Assembly: GCF_001311985.1 (NCBI RefSeq)
Contig: NZ_BBCJ01000023.1
Span: 1-64,000 of the forward strand
From: Geotalea toluenoxydans JCM 15764
GTDB taxonomy: Bacteria; Desulfobacterota; Desulfuromonadia; Geobacterales; Geobacteraceae
Direction of reading: 5' to 3'
DNA: 64,000 bases
Shown here: positions 39,866-48,508 of the stretch, in pieces
How the letters are laid out: every line of letters begins with the position of its first letter
How positions within the stretch are numbered: the stretch's first letter is position 1
Position numbers and translations under genes: made by a program
The notes under the pieces: model-generated
Database searches by the model: none
Told to the model about the DNA's origin: nothing
Seen by the model: the letters and a program-made list of their open reading frames with translations, nothing else

Positions 39866-40249
39866 ATGTTCACAAAGCTTTTTCTTCTTTTTCTCCTTGT
39901 CCCGGTGGTTGAGATTTACCTGCTTCTCAAGGTCGGCTCCCTCATGGGCGCTATGCCGACGGTAGCGGTTCTTTTGGCCATAAGCCTTGTGGGTGCCTGG
40001 CTGGTGCGTCATCAGGGATTCATCGTCCTGCAACGGATTCAAACGGAACTCGCCCAGGGACGCCTGCCCGCATCGGAACTCATGGATGGTGCCCTGATCC
40101 TGGTCGGAGGAGTGCTGCTCCTGACTCCCGGTTTCTTTACCGACTTCCTCGGCATATTTTTTATCTTCCCTCCCTCCAGGAACCTTATCAAACGCCTGCT
40201 TGGCCTATGGCTGCAGCGCCGGCTAAGCCTAGGAGTCTGTCGGACTTAG
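39866..40249 (+). CDS. fxsA: FxsA-family membrane protein, 3' end interrupted by a MITE
   Basis: FxsA is a cytoplasmic membrane protein; in E. coli its overproduction relieves F-plasmid exclusion of phage T7. The sequence has three to four hydrophobic segments, FLLFLLVPVVEIYLLLKVG, the LVRHQGF motif and LLLTPGFFTDFLG, all typical. The reading frame runs into the inserted element at 40232, gains five or six residues (GVCRT) and stops at TAG inside the left terminal repeat. If the element and one TA are removed, the frame continues as LGNFIIRTRF and stops at 40423-40432, which is the likely original end. Confidence 0.88.
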   Translation: MFTKLFLLFLLVPVVEIYLLLKVGSLMGAMPTVAVLLAISLVGAWLVRHQGFIVLQRIQTELAQGRLPASELMDGALILVGGVLLLTPGFFTDFLGIFFIFPPSRNLIKRLLGLWLQRRLSLGVCRT

Positions 40250-40392
40250 AATGAATCGGCTGCGAAAATGGCAAATCGGTCCGGATCTCCGTAAATTTTC
40301 GACAAATAGGCCCACTATTCGCTCTCAAATTTCCAAATATCCGTCCTTGATTTTCCATTCTCTCGCTTCGATCCCTAAGTCCGACAGACTCC
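40232..40392. mobile_element. 161-bp MITE with 18-bp terminal inverted repeats and TA duplication
   Basis: The ends are exact inverted copies of GGAGTCTGTCGGACTTAG, flanked on both sides by TA (40230-40231 and 40393-40394). There is no coding capacity. TA duplication and the end structure fit a non-autonomous element moved by an IS630/Tc1-type transposase; this family assignment is inference. It lies in the 3' end of fxsA, and a second, left-truncated copy is at 50471-50546. Confidence 0.9.
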
Positions 40393-40499
40393 TAGGCAAT
40401 TTCATTATCCGCACCCGTTTCTGACCTGTCCGATGCATATCCCCTTTGACCGCATTTCTTCGTAACTCCCCTTTCACCAACCAGAGACGAACCCTGTCC

Positions 40500-40527
40500 T
40501 CAAGTTTTACACCAAGTCTTCCGATAT
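40500..40527 (+). promoter_or_regulatory. Candidate FliA (sigma-28) promoter of the chemoreceptor pair
   Basis: TCAAGTTT and TCCGATAT are 12 bases apart, against the sigma-28 consensus TAAAGTTT-N11-GCCGATAA. They stand 70 bases before the start of the first chemoreceptor gene. The same layout is found before the third chemoreceptor at 48414. Confidence 0.5.
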
Positions 40528-40597
40528 GGTTTAAGAATCCGTGAAGGCGAATCGGATTCAAATAAACCAATCTGCCTGTAAATGGAGGAAAAGAGTC

Positions 40598-42235
40598 ATG
40601 TCATTGAGAAACCTGAGTATCGGCACCCGTATAAGTCTGGGATTCGGGCTTGTGTTGCTGCTTCTGCTTGCAGTGGGCGTCGTCGGCTACTGGGGAACGG
40701 GCAAGATTGCCAAAACCAGTGAAGCATGATCGGCACCGAATCCAAGATAGGGGAATTCTTTGCTCGGGCCAGGGCCAACATCCTTTTTCTTCGCTTGTAT
40801 GAGAAGGAGGTATTCGTACATGCGGGTGATGCAAAGGAACAGGGTGAATACGTAAAGAAGTGGAATGAGAAAAAGGAACGGCTGGATTTATGGTTTTCAG
40901 AGCTGGAAAAGATGCCCCTGTCCCCCCAGGAACGTGGAACTCTGAAGCGATTCAAGCCGAGATGGTCAAATATGGTGACGGTTTCAAGACGGTTCTGGCG
41001 GCTATTGGCAGCGGCACGGTAAAAACGACCGAAGAGGCCGACCGGGCCATCGCCCAATTCGAGGATGCGGCCGACAAGATGGAAAAGCAGACTTCGGAGG
41101 CGAGCAAGGCGGCCTTTGACAAGATCCACGCCAAGGAGAAAGAAATCCATCAGCTGGACCTGTACATAGGCCGGGTCATCCTGGTTCTGCCAATCCTGGC
41201 CATTGTATTGGCCATCGTTGTCACCTGGCTTATCAGGCAGAGCATCGTCAAGCCTATCCGCGAGATGAACGTCATGCTGGATGATATCGCCTGTGGTGAA
41301 GGTGATCTTACCAAACGCCTGATAGTCTCTTCCAACGATGAGATCGGGGCAGTGGGGAAATCCTTCAATATCTTCATGGAAAAACTCCACGACATCATTA
41401 ACCAGGTGGCGCAAAGTTCAATGCAGGTGGCTTCTGCAGCCAACCAGCTTTATTCCACTTCCGAACAGATGGCGACCGGTGCGGAAGAGGTTGCTGCCCA
41501 GAGCGGCACGGTTGCCACAGCCAGCGAGGAAATGGCCGCAACTTCCGGTGAGATTGCCCAAAACTGTACCTATGCAGCTGCCGGGGCAAAGCAGACCAGT
41601 GATTCGGCCTCTACCGGGGCGGCTGTGGTCGAAACCACGGTTACGGTCATGGCAAGGATCGCCGAGCGGGTGAAATCGTCATCCCGGACAGTGGAAAGCC
41701 TGGGAGCCAGGGGGGAGCAGATCGGCGCCATTATCGGTACCATAGAGGACATTGCCGACCAGACCAACCTGCTTGCCCTGAATGCCGCCATCGAGCTGCC
41801 AGGGCCGGTGAACAGGGACGCGGCTTTGCGGTAGTGGCCGATGAGGTTCGGGCACTTGCCGAACGCACCACCAAGGCGACCAGGGAGATCGGCACTATGA
41901 TAAAGGCGATCCAGACTGAGACAAAAGACGCCGTCAGTGCCATGGAGGAAGGGGTCAGGGAAGTGGAAAGCGGTACGGCAGAGGCTGCCAAATCGGGAGA
42001 AGCCATCCAGGATATCCTGAACCAGATCGGCGCAGTCACCATGCAGGTGAACCAGATCGCCACCGCTGCCGAGGAACAGACCGCCACCACCTGTGAGATA
42101 AACAATAACATGCAGCAGATAACTGAGGTGGTTCAGGGGACGGCCAAGGGTGCCCAGGAATCCGCAGCCGCAGCCAGCAAGGTTGCCAGCCTCGCCGAGG
42201 GGCTGCATCAGCTGGTTGGACAATTCAAACTATAG
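40598..42235 (+). CDS. Methyl-accepting chemotaxis protein 1, frameshifted
   Basis: The protein of about 545 residues has a first membrane helix (GLVLLLLLAVGVVGY), a periplasmic helical sensor region, a second helix (VILVLPILAIVLAIVVTW) and a HAMP linker. The signalling domain has the conserved hairpin tip around [20 protein letters not shown]. Breaks lie near 40728, 40960 and 41795, the last within the tip. ATG 40598 follows GGAGG. It ends without a C-terminal CheR-tethering pentapeptide. The ligand is unknown. The second receptor follows after 36 bases, so the two are probably one operon. Confidence 0.88.
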
Positions 42236-42271
42236 GTTCGGTGTTAAATAAATGAGTTTATGGAGGAATAA

Positions 42272-43907
42272 ATGAACCTTTGGTCTGATCTCAAGGTAAA
42301 AACCAAGATACTGGCACTGGTCCTCATGGCACTCCTGATCCTGCTGCTGGTTGGTGGCATGGGGCTGGGCAACATGAAGTCCCTTGCCGGGAACGAAGGC
42401 GACATGGCTCTGGCTGTCAAGCATGTGGATATGCTGGGGGATATGAAAAACGATTTTTTGGCTGTGCGCCTCAATCTGGTGTATATGCTGGCTTTGAACG
42501 ACAAGGCCAAAATAGCCGAGAAGGCTGATGATATTGCCAAGCGCAGCCAGAAGATAAAGTCTGAAATATCCGCGTTTGCCAAGAGCGGCATAGAACCCGA
42601 AGAGCAAAAGCTGATTGATTCCTTCAAAGAAGGATTCGAGGCCTACCTGGTTCAGGGGAACAAGCTGGCGGAAATGGCAAGAAACGGAGCCGATGATCCC
42701 ACACAGAAATCAGCCGCAACCGCCTATGCCACAGCCGCCGTGGCGCCCCTTTATGAAAAACCGGCCACGGCGCTGGACGCACTGGCGGACATGAATGTGA
42801 AAGGCGCTGCGGCCACCCATGACAAAGATATGGCTGCTTATGACAGATCCTTTATCTTACTGGTGGCGATAATCGCTATTGCCGTTCTGGGGCTGCTCGG
42901 CATCGGTCTTTTTATCGCTTCCTCCATAAGTAAGCCCCTGCAGGAGGTGTTCGACACTTTGGCAGGCGTTGCGGCAGGCGATCTGACGGTCCGCACCCAT
43001 ATCAATTCCAGGGATGAGATGGGCCTGCTGGCCGGAGAAGTGAATGAAATGGCCGTCAAACTCATGGACGCCATGAACCAGGTGGCCCAGACCAGTGTAC
43101 AGGTTGCTTCCGCAGCCGAACAGCTCCATTGTACTTCCGAGCAGATGGCGACCGGTGCGGAGGAAGTAGCCGCCCAGGCCGCTACGGTGGCCACAGCCAG
43201 CGAGGAGATGGCAGCAACGTCAATGGAGATTGCCCAGAGCTGTCACCATGCTGCAGACGGAGGGCAGCAGGCTGACGAGAGGGCCTTGACCGGTGTGGAC
43301 GTGGTCAAGGAGACCGTGGCCGTAATGGGACGCATAGCAGAGCGGGTAAAAACTTCGGCAGTCCTGTCTCGGTTCAAGGAGCGACCAGATTGGCGAGATA
43401 GTCGGCACCATCGAGGATATAGCCGATCAGACCAACCTGCTGGCGCTCAATGCCGCCATCGAGGCGGCCAGGGCTGGGGAGCAGGGGCGTGGTTTTGCCG
43501 TGGTGGCCGACGAGGTCAGGGCGCTTGCCGAGCGCACCACCCGTGCCACCAGGGAAATCGGCGAGATGATCAAGGCTATTCAACAGGAAACCAGGGATGC
43601 CGTCGGCGCCATGGAAGAGGGGGTAAAAGAGGTGGAAGCCGGGACCCGCGACGCGGCCAGATCCGGTGAAGCGCTGCAGGAAATTCTGCAGCAGATCAAC
43701 AACGTGACCATGCAGGTAAACCAGATTGCCACCGCTGCAGAGGAGCAGACGGCAACCACCAGTGAGATCAGCAACAACATTTATCAGATAACCGAGGTTG
43801 TCCATGGAACAGCCAAGGGGGCACTGGAATCGGTGGCTGCGGCACGGCAGTTGTCGGTGGTGGCGGAAAACCTGCAAAGTCTGGTGGGGCAGTTCCGCCT
43901 GGTTTGA
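42272..43907 (+). CDS. Methyl-accepting chemotaxis protein 2, frameshifted
   Basis: This paralogue of the preceding receptor has about 545 residues: helix one ([17 protein letters not shown]), a four-helix-bundle-like sensor of about 150 residues, helix two ([19 protein letters not shown]), HAMP, and a signalling domain with the tip [20 protein letters not shown]. The adaptation region and C-terminus ([10 protein letters not shown]) match its neighbours closely, while the sensor differs, so it probably detects another signal. Breaks lie near 43365 and 43425. GGAGG precedes the ATG and a terminator follows. Confidence 0.88.
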
Positions 43908-43935
43908 CAGCAATTTTACATGGAACTTTCGCACA

Positions 43936-43968
43936 AACGGGGGTATCGTCAGATGCCCCCGTTTTTTA
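43936..43968 (+). terminator. Terminator after the chemoreceptor pair
   Basis: AACGGGGGTATC and GATGCCCCCGTT pair and are followed by six T, 29 bases after the stop of the second receptor. Confidence 0.92.
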
Positions 43969-44044
43969 TATGACGTCCCTTGCAGGTTGTTGCACCGGGC
44001 TCTATTGGAGGGTATGCTGTCAGAAACCGCCATCGGAGGAAAAA

Positions 44045-44900
44045 TTGAAATATCCATCTGCAGTCAACCTGCCTTTTAACGGCGAAATCATAAAGGATCG
44101 CTTTACGCTTGCCCGCCCCGGAGATGGGCTGGGAGGCGGACCGGGGTACTGGATCATTATCCAGGGCAATGCAATGGTCGTAAAAGAGGAACAGGGAGCG
44201 ATTTTCCTGCACGAAGGGACCCTTCCTTCGTGGCTTGAGGCGAAGAGCGAACCACTCTGCTTCGGCTCCTGGCAGAACAGCCCCATCTATGGAGTTGTCG
44301 CCGGGAAAAATCAAATTCTCCCTGCACCATATGTTGCCGAACCGTTCAATGCGGCGGAAGATGATCGCCTGGACGAATCTTTTCTGACCCTGGGGGGCCT
44401 TGCCCTGCAGACTCTCCATTGGGAACGGAACAGTGCCGTCTGTTCCCGCTGCGGCGGTAGTCTGCAAAGAATTGAGAACACCTGGGGCAAGCGCTGTCAG
44501 TCTTGTGCCTATGAACATTTTCCCCACATCAGCCTGTGTCATAGTGCTGGTGAAGCGTGGCGATCAATTTCTCCTGGGGCGGAAAAGCGTCTGGCCCGAG
44601 GGACGCTACAGCCTCATTGCCGGTTTCCTCGATTTCGGAGAATCCCTGGAGGAATGCGTCCATCGTGAAGTGATGGAGGAGGCGGGTGTCGAGGTGGAGA
44701 ACCTGCGCTATGTGGGGAGCCAGAACTGGCCCTTTCCCAGCCAGCTCATGGCCGGCTTCGTCGCCGATTATGCCGGTGGCGAGATAAATATCGACGGCGA
44801 AGAGCTGGAAGATGTGCGCTGGTTCAGCAGGGATGCCATGCCCCCCTCATTGCCGGCAAAGAGAAGTATTGCCCGGTGGATCATCGACAGTTACACATAA
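44045..44900 (+). CDS. nudC: NADH pyrophosphatase NudC, frameshifted
   Basis: NudC hydrolyses NAD(H) to NMN(H) and AMP and can remove NAD caps from RNA. The protein of about 285 residues has the zinc ribbon CSRCGG...CQSCAY in the middle, the Nudix box [20 protein letters not shown], and the NudC-specific element [11 protein letters not shown] after it. The start is TTG 44045 with GGAGG upstream. One base is missing near 44527 between the zinc ribbon and the Nudix domain. The DUF4149 gene follows after 13 bases. Confidence 0.9.
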
Positions 44901-44913
44901 AAAGGAGGACAGA

Positions 44914-45354
44914 ATGCAGATACTGGCCGTCATTTACCGTCTCGCCGTTGCCCTGTGGTTGGGTGGAGTCGGCATCTTCACCTTTATCGTCACCCCTATC
45001 GTCTTCAAGTCCTTCGGCAGGGATATGGCCGGCCGCATCGTCGGGGAGGTTTTTCCGGCCTACTTTCGCTGGGGGCTTGTTTGCGGTGCAGTGGCGCTGG
45101 CCTCTCTGCTGGTGCTGCGGGGCCGGAATTTCGTCCCGTCGCTGCTGGTCATTGTCGCGATGCTGATCATGACGTCCTTCTCTGCATTTTATATAGAGCC
45201 GCGTCTGGCATCGCTCAAGAAGGAGATCCCTTCCTTCGAGACAACAGCGAAAGATCACCCGCTGCGCCGGGAATTCACAAGACTTCATGCCGTTTCTGCC
45301 GTAAGCAACCTCTCGGTTTTCGGAGGGGGAGTGCTTCTTGTCATACTTCTGTAA
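44914..45354 (+). CDS. DUF4149-type integral membrane protein
   Basis: The intact 146-residue protein has four membrane segments: near residues 5-25, 50-68, 72-92 and 125-145. LWLGGVGIFTFIVTPIVFKSF at the start matches the DUF4149 pattern (WxGG near helix one). AAGGAGG precedes the ATG at ideal spacing. Function is unknown. It is probably co-transcribed with nudC. Confidence 0.78.
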   Translation: MQILAVIYRLAVALWLGGVGIFTFIVTPIVFKSFGRDMAGRIVGEVFPAYFRWGLVCGAVALASLLVLRGRNFVPSLLVIVAMLIMTSFSAFYIEPRLASLKKEIPSFETTAKDHPLRREFTRLHAVSAVSNLSVFGGGVLLVILL

Positions 45355-45388
45355 CAGGGTTGGTTATTCCTGTCGAAGGAGTCAATGA

Positions 45389-46278
45389 ATGGAAATTCCC
45401 CATTATCCGACTACGGCGCCCCTGGCCCTGCCCCACAAACCTCTCCTGGACGAGGTTTTCATCAGGCTGCAGCCGAAGGTGTCGGAACTTACCTTTGCCA
45501 ACCTTTACCTGTTTCGTGCTGCCCATGGTTATCGGCTGACAATGGTGGGGATGCGCTGGTGGTGCTCGGGAAGGGTTATGATGGTGGCAATTACTTCCTG
45601 CCGCCTGTGGCTGGGGCTGCGGGAGAGGCGTCAAACCGGCTCTTTGCCGAGGGATTGCCCCTCTATGGGGCCGATGAAGCCTTTGCCAGGCAACATCTGC
45701 AGCGGGACGACCTGGAGGTGACGGAAGACCGGGACAACTTCGACTATCTTTATCTGCGCTCGGACCTGGCCGAGCTGCCGGGCAACCGCTACCACAAGAA
45801 AAAAGAACCGCATCAATTACTTTGCCGGCAGGCATCGGTTCTTAGTGGAGCCCTATGGGGATCAGCACCGGCAAGGGGCTTCGGCGCTCCTCGACGAATG
45901 GCATCGTGTCCATTCACAGACCGGGAGCGGATCATTCATGCTTGAAGTGGATGCCGCCCGAGAGGCATTATTCATGGCTGAGCAGCTTGGATTAAAAGGA
46001 CTGGTGGTATTGGTCGAAGGAGAGGTCAAAGCTTTTGTTCTGGGGGAAAAACTCAACGATCAGACCTCCGTCTGTCATTTCCAGAAGGCCGATCCTTTTT
46101 TGGATGGGCTCTATCAGCTGACGGACCGCGAATTCAACCGTCTCCTCTTCACCGAATGCACCTATGTCAACCGTGAACAGGACTTGGGGGAGGCGAACCT
46201 GCGCGAATCGAAGCTTTCCTATCATCCGCTGGAACTGGTGAAGAAATATCGGGCCGGCAGGAGGGATGGCGCCCGTGA
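45389..46278 (+). CDS. DUF2156-domain protein (phosphatidylglycerol lysyltransferase-like), frameshifted
   Basis: The reconstructed protein of about 295 residues has the DUF2156 layout, a doubled acetyltransferase-like fold: SELTFANLYLFRAAHGYRL, then NRYHKKKN, then LKGLVVLVEGEVKAFVLGE and FTECTYVNREQDLGE near the end, closing with YHPLELVKKYR. Related domains in MprF transfer amino acids from tRNA to lipids, but stand-alone members are uncharacterised. Breaks lie near 45545 and 45805, and the stop position is approximate because the frame runs into the next gene. Confidence 0.7.
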
Positions 46279-46867
46279 ACTTTCTCGCCCACCTGGCACT
46301 TTCCGGCAACAGGGCAGAGATCATGGTCGGCAACCTGATGGGGGATTTCGTCAAGGGACGTCTGGATGGGCGCTTTCCTGCCGGGATACAATTCGGGCTG
46401 GAACTGCACCGCAGGATCGACCGCTTTGCCGAGGACAGCGAGCACTTTATCAGGAGCCGGCACAGGATAGACGGCCGTTTCGGCCTGTTCAGGGGCGCGT
46501 TGGTTGACCTCTTCTACGATCATTTCCTGGCGAGGAACTGGCGCCTCTACACCAGGAACCTCTGCTGCAGTTTATCGATACAAGCCACAGGACTGTTTGC
46601 CGGTTCAGCCAAGTTCTTCCTGAAAGCCTGGGACAGCGGCTGTCTGAGCTGTTCGGCAGCTGGCTTCCCTCTTACCGGGAGGTGGATGGCATAGATGTGG
46701 TGCTGAAGAGGATGTCGGCGCGGTTTAAGCGGCAAAACCCAATGGCGGAGGGGGCCGGTGAGCTGCAAAGGAATTATCTGGCGCTGGCAGAGGATTTTCT
46801 CCTCTTTTACCCTGAGCTGCAAACCCATGTGGAGAATCTGCTCGGCAGTTTTCAGGATAATGAATAA
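46266..46867 (+). CDS. acpH: ACP phosphodiesterase AcpH-like, frameshifted
   Basis: AcpH removes the phosphopantetheine arm from holo-acyl carrier protein. The protein of about 200 residues starts with MAPVNFLAHLALSG and VGNLMGDFVKGRL, both typical, and carries LHRRIDRF and LVDLFYDHFLARNW, which hold the conserved metal-binding His and Asp. The frame breaks near 46555. AGGAGGG precedes the ATG. It overlaps the probable end of the DUF2156 gene. Annotation as AcpH is by family resemblance (DUF479). Confidence 0.82.
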
Positions 46868-46884
46868 AGTCTGTAGATTACCTG

Positions 46885-46941
46885 CTAGTGTCCCGTGCGG
46901 TTAGTTCACCGCAAGAATGAATTAACCGATCGGGGCACTAG
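46885..46941. mobile_element. 57-bp palindromic MITE-like element bounded by CTAG
   Basis: The left arm CTAGTGTCCCGTGCGGTTA and the right arm TAACCGATCGGGGCACTAG are inverted copies with a few mismatches, extended by GTTC/GAAT inward. It lies between acpH and the RRM gene. The CTAG at its right edge forms the stop codon of the RRM gene. It is unrelated in sequence to the 161-bp MITE. Confidence 0.7.
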
Positions 46942-47465
46942 GGTTTCCTTCTCCCTGCCGGGCGAGCACCCGTTTTGCTGCCGTGCCCGCTCCTTTGATC
47001 TTTCCTCCCGGAGTCGGCACTGGGGGGAGGGGCTGTGAATTTTGCACTTCCTGTCTGTTTTGAACCTTCAGCCGATTTCTTTCCCGGCCCGGCCTTTGCT
47101 TCGCCACGTGTCTTCGAGCCGGTGCCGGTCCTGGGTGCCGTGCTTCCTCTCGATCCCAGCCCCGGCTTTTTCGGTCCGCCGAACTTCCCCGACCTGCCTG
47201 ACTTCGACATGCCCGGTTTTTGCGGCCGGGCAATACTCACCGTGATCACCCGATCCACCAGCAGAGCCCCGTCCAGTGTCTCCGCCACTTCCTTAAGATC
47301 TATGCCCGATGCCATGCGTACATAGCCGCAGTGTTTGAATTCGTTGGTCTCGGGATCGACGATCAGGTGCACCGAGGTGACCGTTCCCATTACCGAAAAC
47401 AGCTTGCGCAGGTCCTCTTCCGAAGCATTGTCCGAGATATGTCCTACGTAAAGTTCCTTTGACAT
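46938..47465 (-). CDS. RRM-type RNA-binding protein with a low-complexity basic tail
   Basis: The first 85 residues are an RNA recognition motif: RNP2 is LYVGHI and RNP1 is KHCGYVRMA, in which one of the usual aromatics is missing. The remaining 90 residues are rich in Gly, Lys, Arg, Ser and Pro and resemble the disordered tails of bacterial Rbp proteins. ATG 47465 is chosen because AAGGA lies six bases upstream; ATG 47471 is too close. The stop codon TAG is formed at the edge of the palindromic element, so the original tail may have been longer. Confidence 0.82.
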   Translation of the reverse strand: MSKELYVGHISDNASEEDLRKLFSVMGTVTSVHLIVDPETNEFKHCGYVRMASGIDLKEVAETLDGALLVDRVITVSIARPQKPGMSKSGRSGKFGGPKKPGLGSRGSTAPRTGTGSKTRGEAKAGPGKKSAEGSKQTGSAKFTAPPPSADSGRKDQRSGHGSKTGARPAGRRKP

Positions 47466-47641
47466 GTTCATTCCTTTTTAAATAATGTTGCAGCCTATGC
47501 TGCACTTCTTTGTGGCGCCGACGGCTCTTTCCGCACATTAGCACAGCCTCTTGCGCGTAATATACCTTGTTCCGACCAAACCACAAGTAATCTTTTTGTT
47601 GCACCGCCTCACCCAAACTCACGAAAGGCGCAATACAAAAT

Positions 47642-47675
47642 AAAAAGTCCTTGCAGGCCGCAGGGACTTTTTTTA
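47642..47675. terminator. Bidirectional terminator
   Basis: AAAAAGTCC...TTGC pairs with GCAGGGACTTTTT, with a T-run on the plus strand and an A-run on the other. It is closest to the 3' side of the small minus-strand gene at 47695 and can serve it. Confidence 0.8.
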
Positions 47676-47694
47676 TTATTCACGACTCAGTATC

Positions 47695-48003
47695 TCAAAG
47701 GATATGGATATGGCTTGCCCTGACGACCAGGGATTCCTGCCTGAAAAGGAGTTCCAACCGCTCTCTGAATTCTTTCCACCAGCTGCGGTCCAATTCCTTT
47801 GTCATGACCTCGTAAATGACGATTTCATCCCTTACCGTGCTGGTTTTCCCCTCTTTCCATAAACCTTCGGCGGGTGATCTGACATAGGTGGTTATTCCGC
47901 CGAAATGTTCGGCGAGCTCGTCCCTCACCTGGAGATAAATGGTTTGGGGGAAGGGGTGCCCGTCGTTGTCGAAAAGAGGGAGCAGCAGTTGGATCAGATG
48001 CAT
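47695..48003 (-). CDS. Small protein of unknown function
   Basis: The intact 102-residue protein begins MHLIQLLLPLFDNDGHPFPQ and contains GGITTYVRSPAEGLWKEG and DEIVIYEVM, then a helical stretch (SWWKEFRERLELLFRQE). I have the impression of similar stand-alone proteins in other proteobacteria but can give no function. There is no signal peptide; the fold looks like a small alpha/beta domain. It has its own terminator. Confidence 0.65.
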   Translation of the reverse strand: MHLIQLLLPLFDNDGHPFPQTIYLQVRDELAEHFGGITTYVRSPAEGLWKEGKTSTVRDEIVIYEVMTKELDRSWWKEFRERLELLFRQESLVVRASHIHIL

Positions 48004-48508
48004 GTAATCACCTTTCTCTCTCTTTCTCCCGTTCTCGGGTAGGCCTGATGATTTGAACTTGGAAATTCCGCCTCAGTTACTCCACTCTTTTTGCCTGAAT
48101 GGGAATATTTTTCCAGTGGTACATAGTTCCAGCTACGTAAATAGGAGGTTTGCGTGACATGGTGAAACATTATCACCAGTCTTCAAATCTTCAAGGCCTG
48201 ATCGTGAAGTTTGGTTGAGACATTGTTTTATCATTTTCTGTCTCTGGTGCATAAAAGAACGACTTTGGTGGGCGACCTTTCTTGGCCACAAAATTTGAGT
48301 ACGTCTAGTGTGATTAGCGACTTAAGGGGGTGGAACGGGTTGGGTGCTGGACCGATGATACCTCCCTTTCTGCATCCGGTTCTTGATTGGTGAGATGTGC
48401 TCTAAAAAACATCTAAAGTTATAAAACAATGTTTTCGATAAGAGAGGGTAGAACGGTAGTCGCACCTGCCGGAATTCAGGAATGCACACAGTGGCAAAGG
48501 GGGCTGAG
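48004..48508. other. Intergenic region before the third chemoreceptor
   Basis: No credible gene lies in these 505 bases; a 60-codon open frame at 48211 has no ribosome binding site and no coding character. The only structure noted is the sigma-28-like promoter at 48414. The A/T content is higher than in the flanks. Confidence 0.55.
48414..48441 (+). promoter_or_regulatory. Candidate FliA (sigma-28) promoter of the third chemoreceptor
   Basis: TAAAGTTA and TTCGATAA are 12 bases apart, a close match to the flagellar consensus TAAAGTTT-N11-GCCGATAA. The chemoreceptor start is 68 bases downstream. Confidence 0.55.

Noticed and set aside
48211-48393. 60-codon open frame in the gap before the third chemoreceptor
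   Set aside because: No ribosome binding site, no domain, and composition unlike the neighbouring genes.
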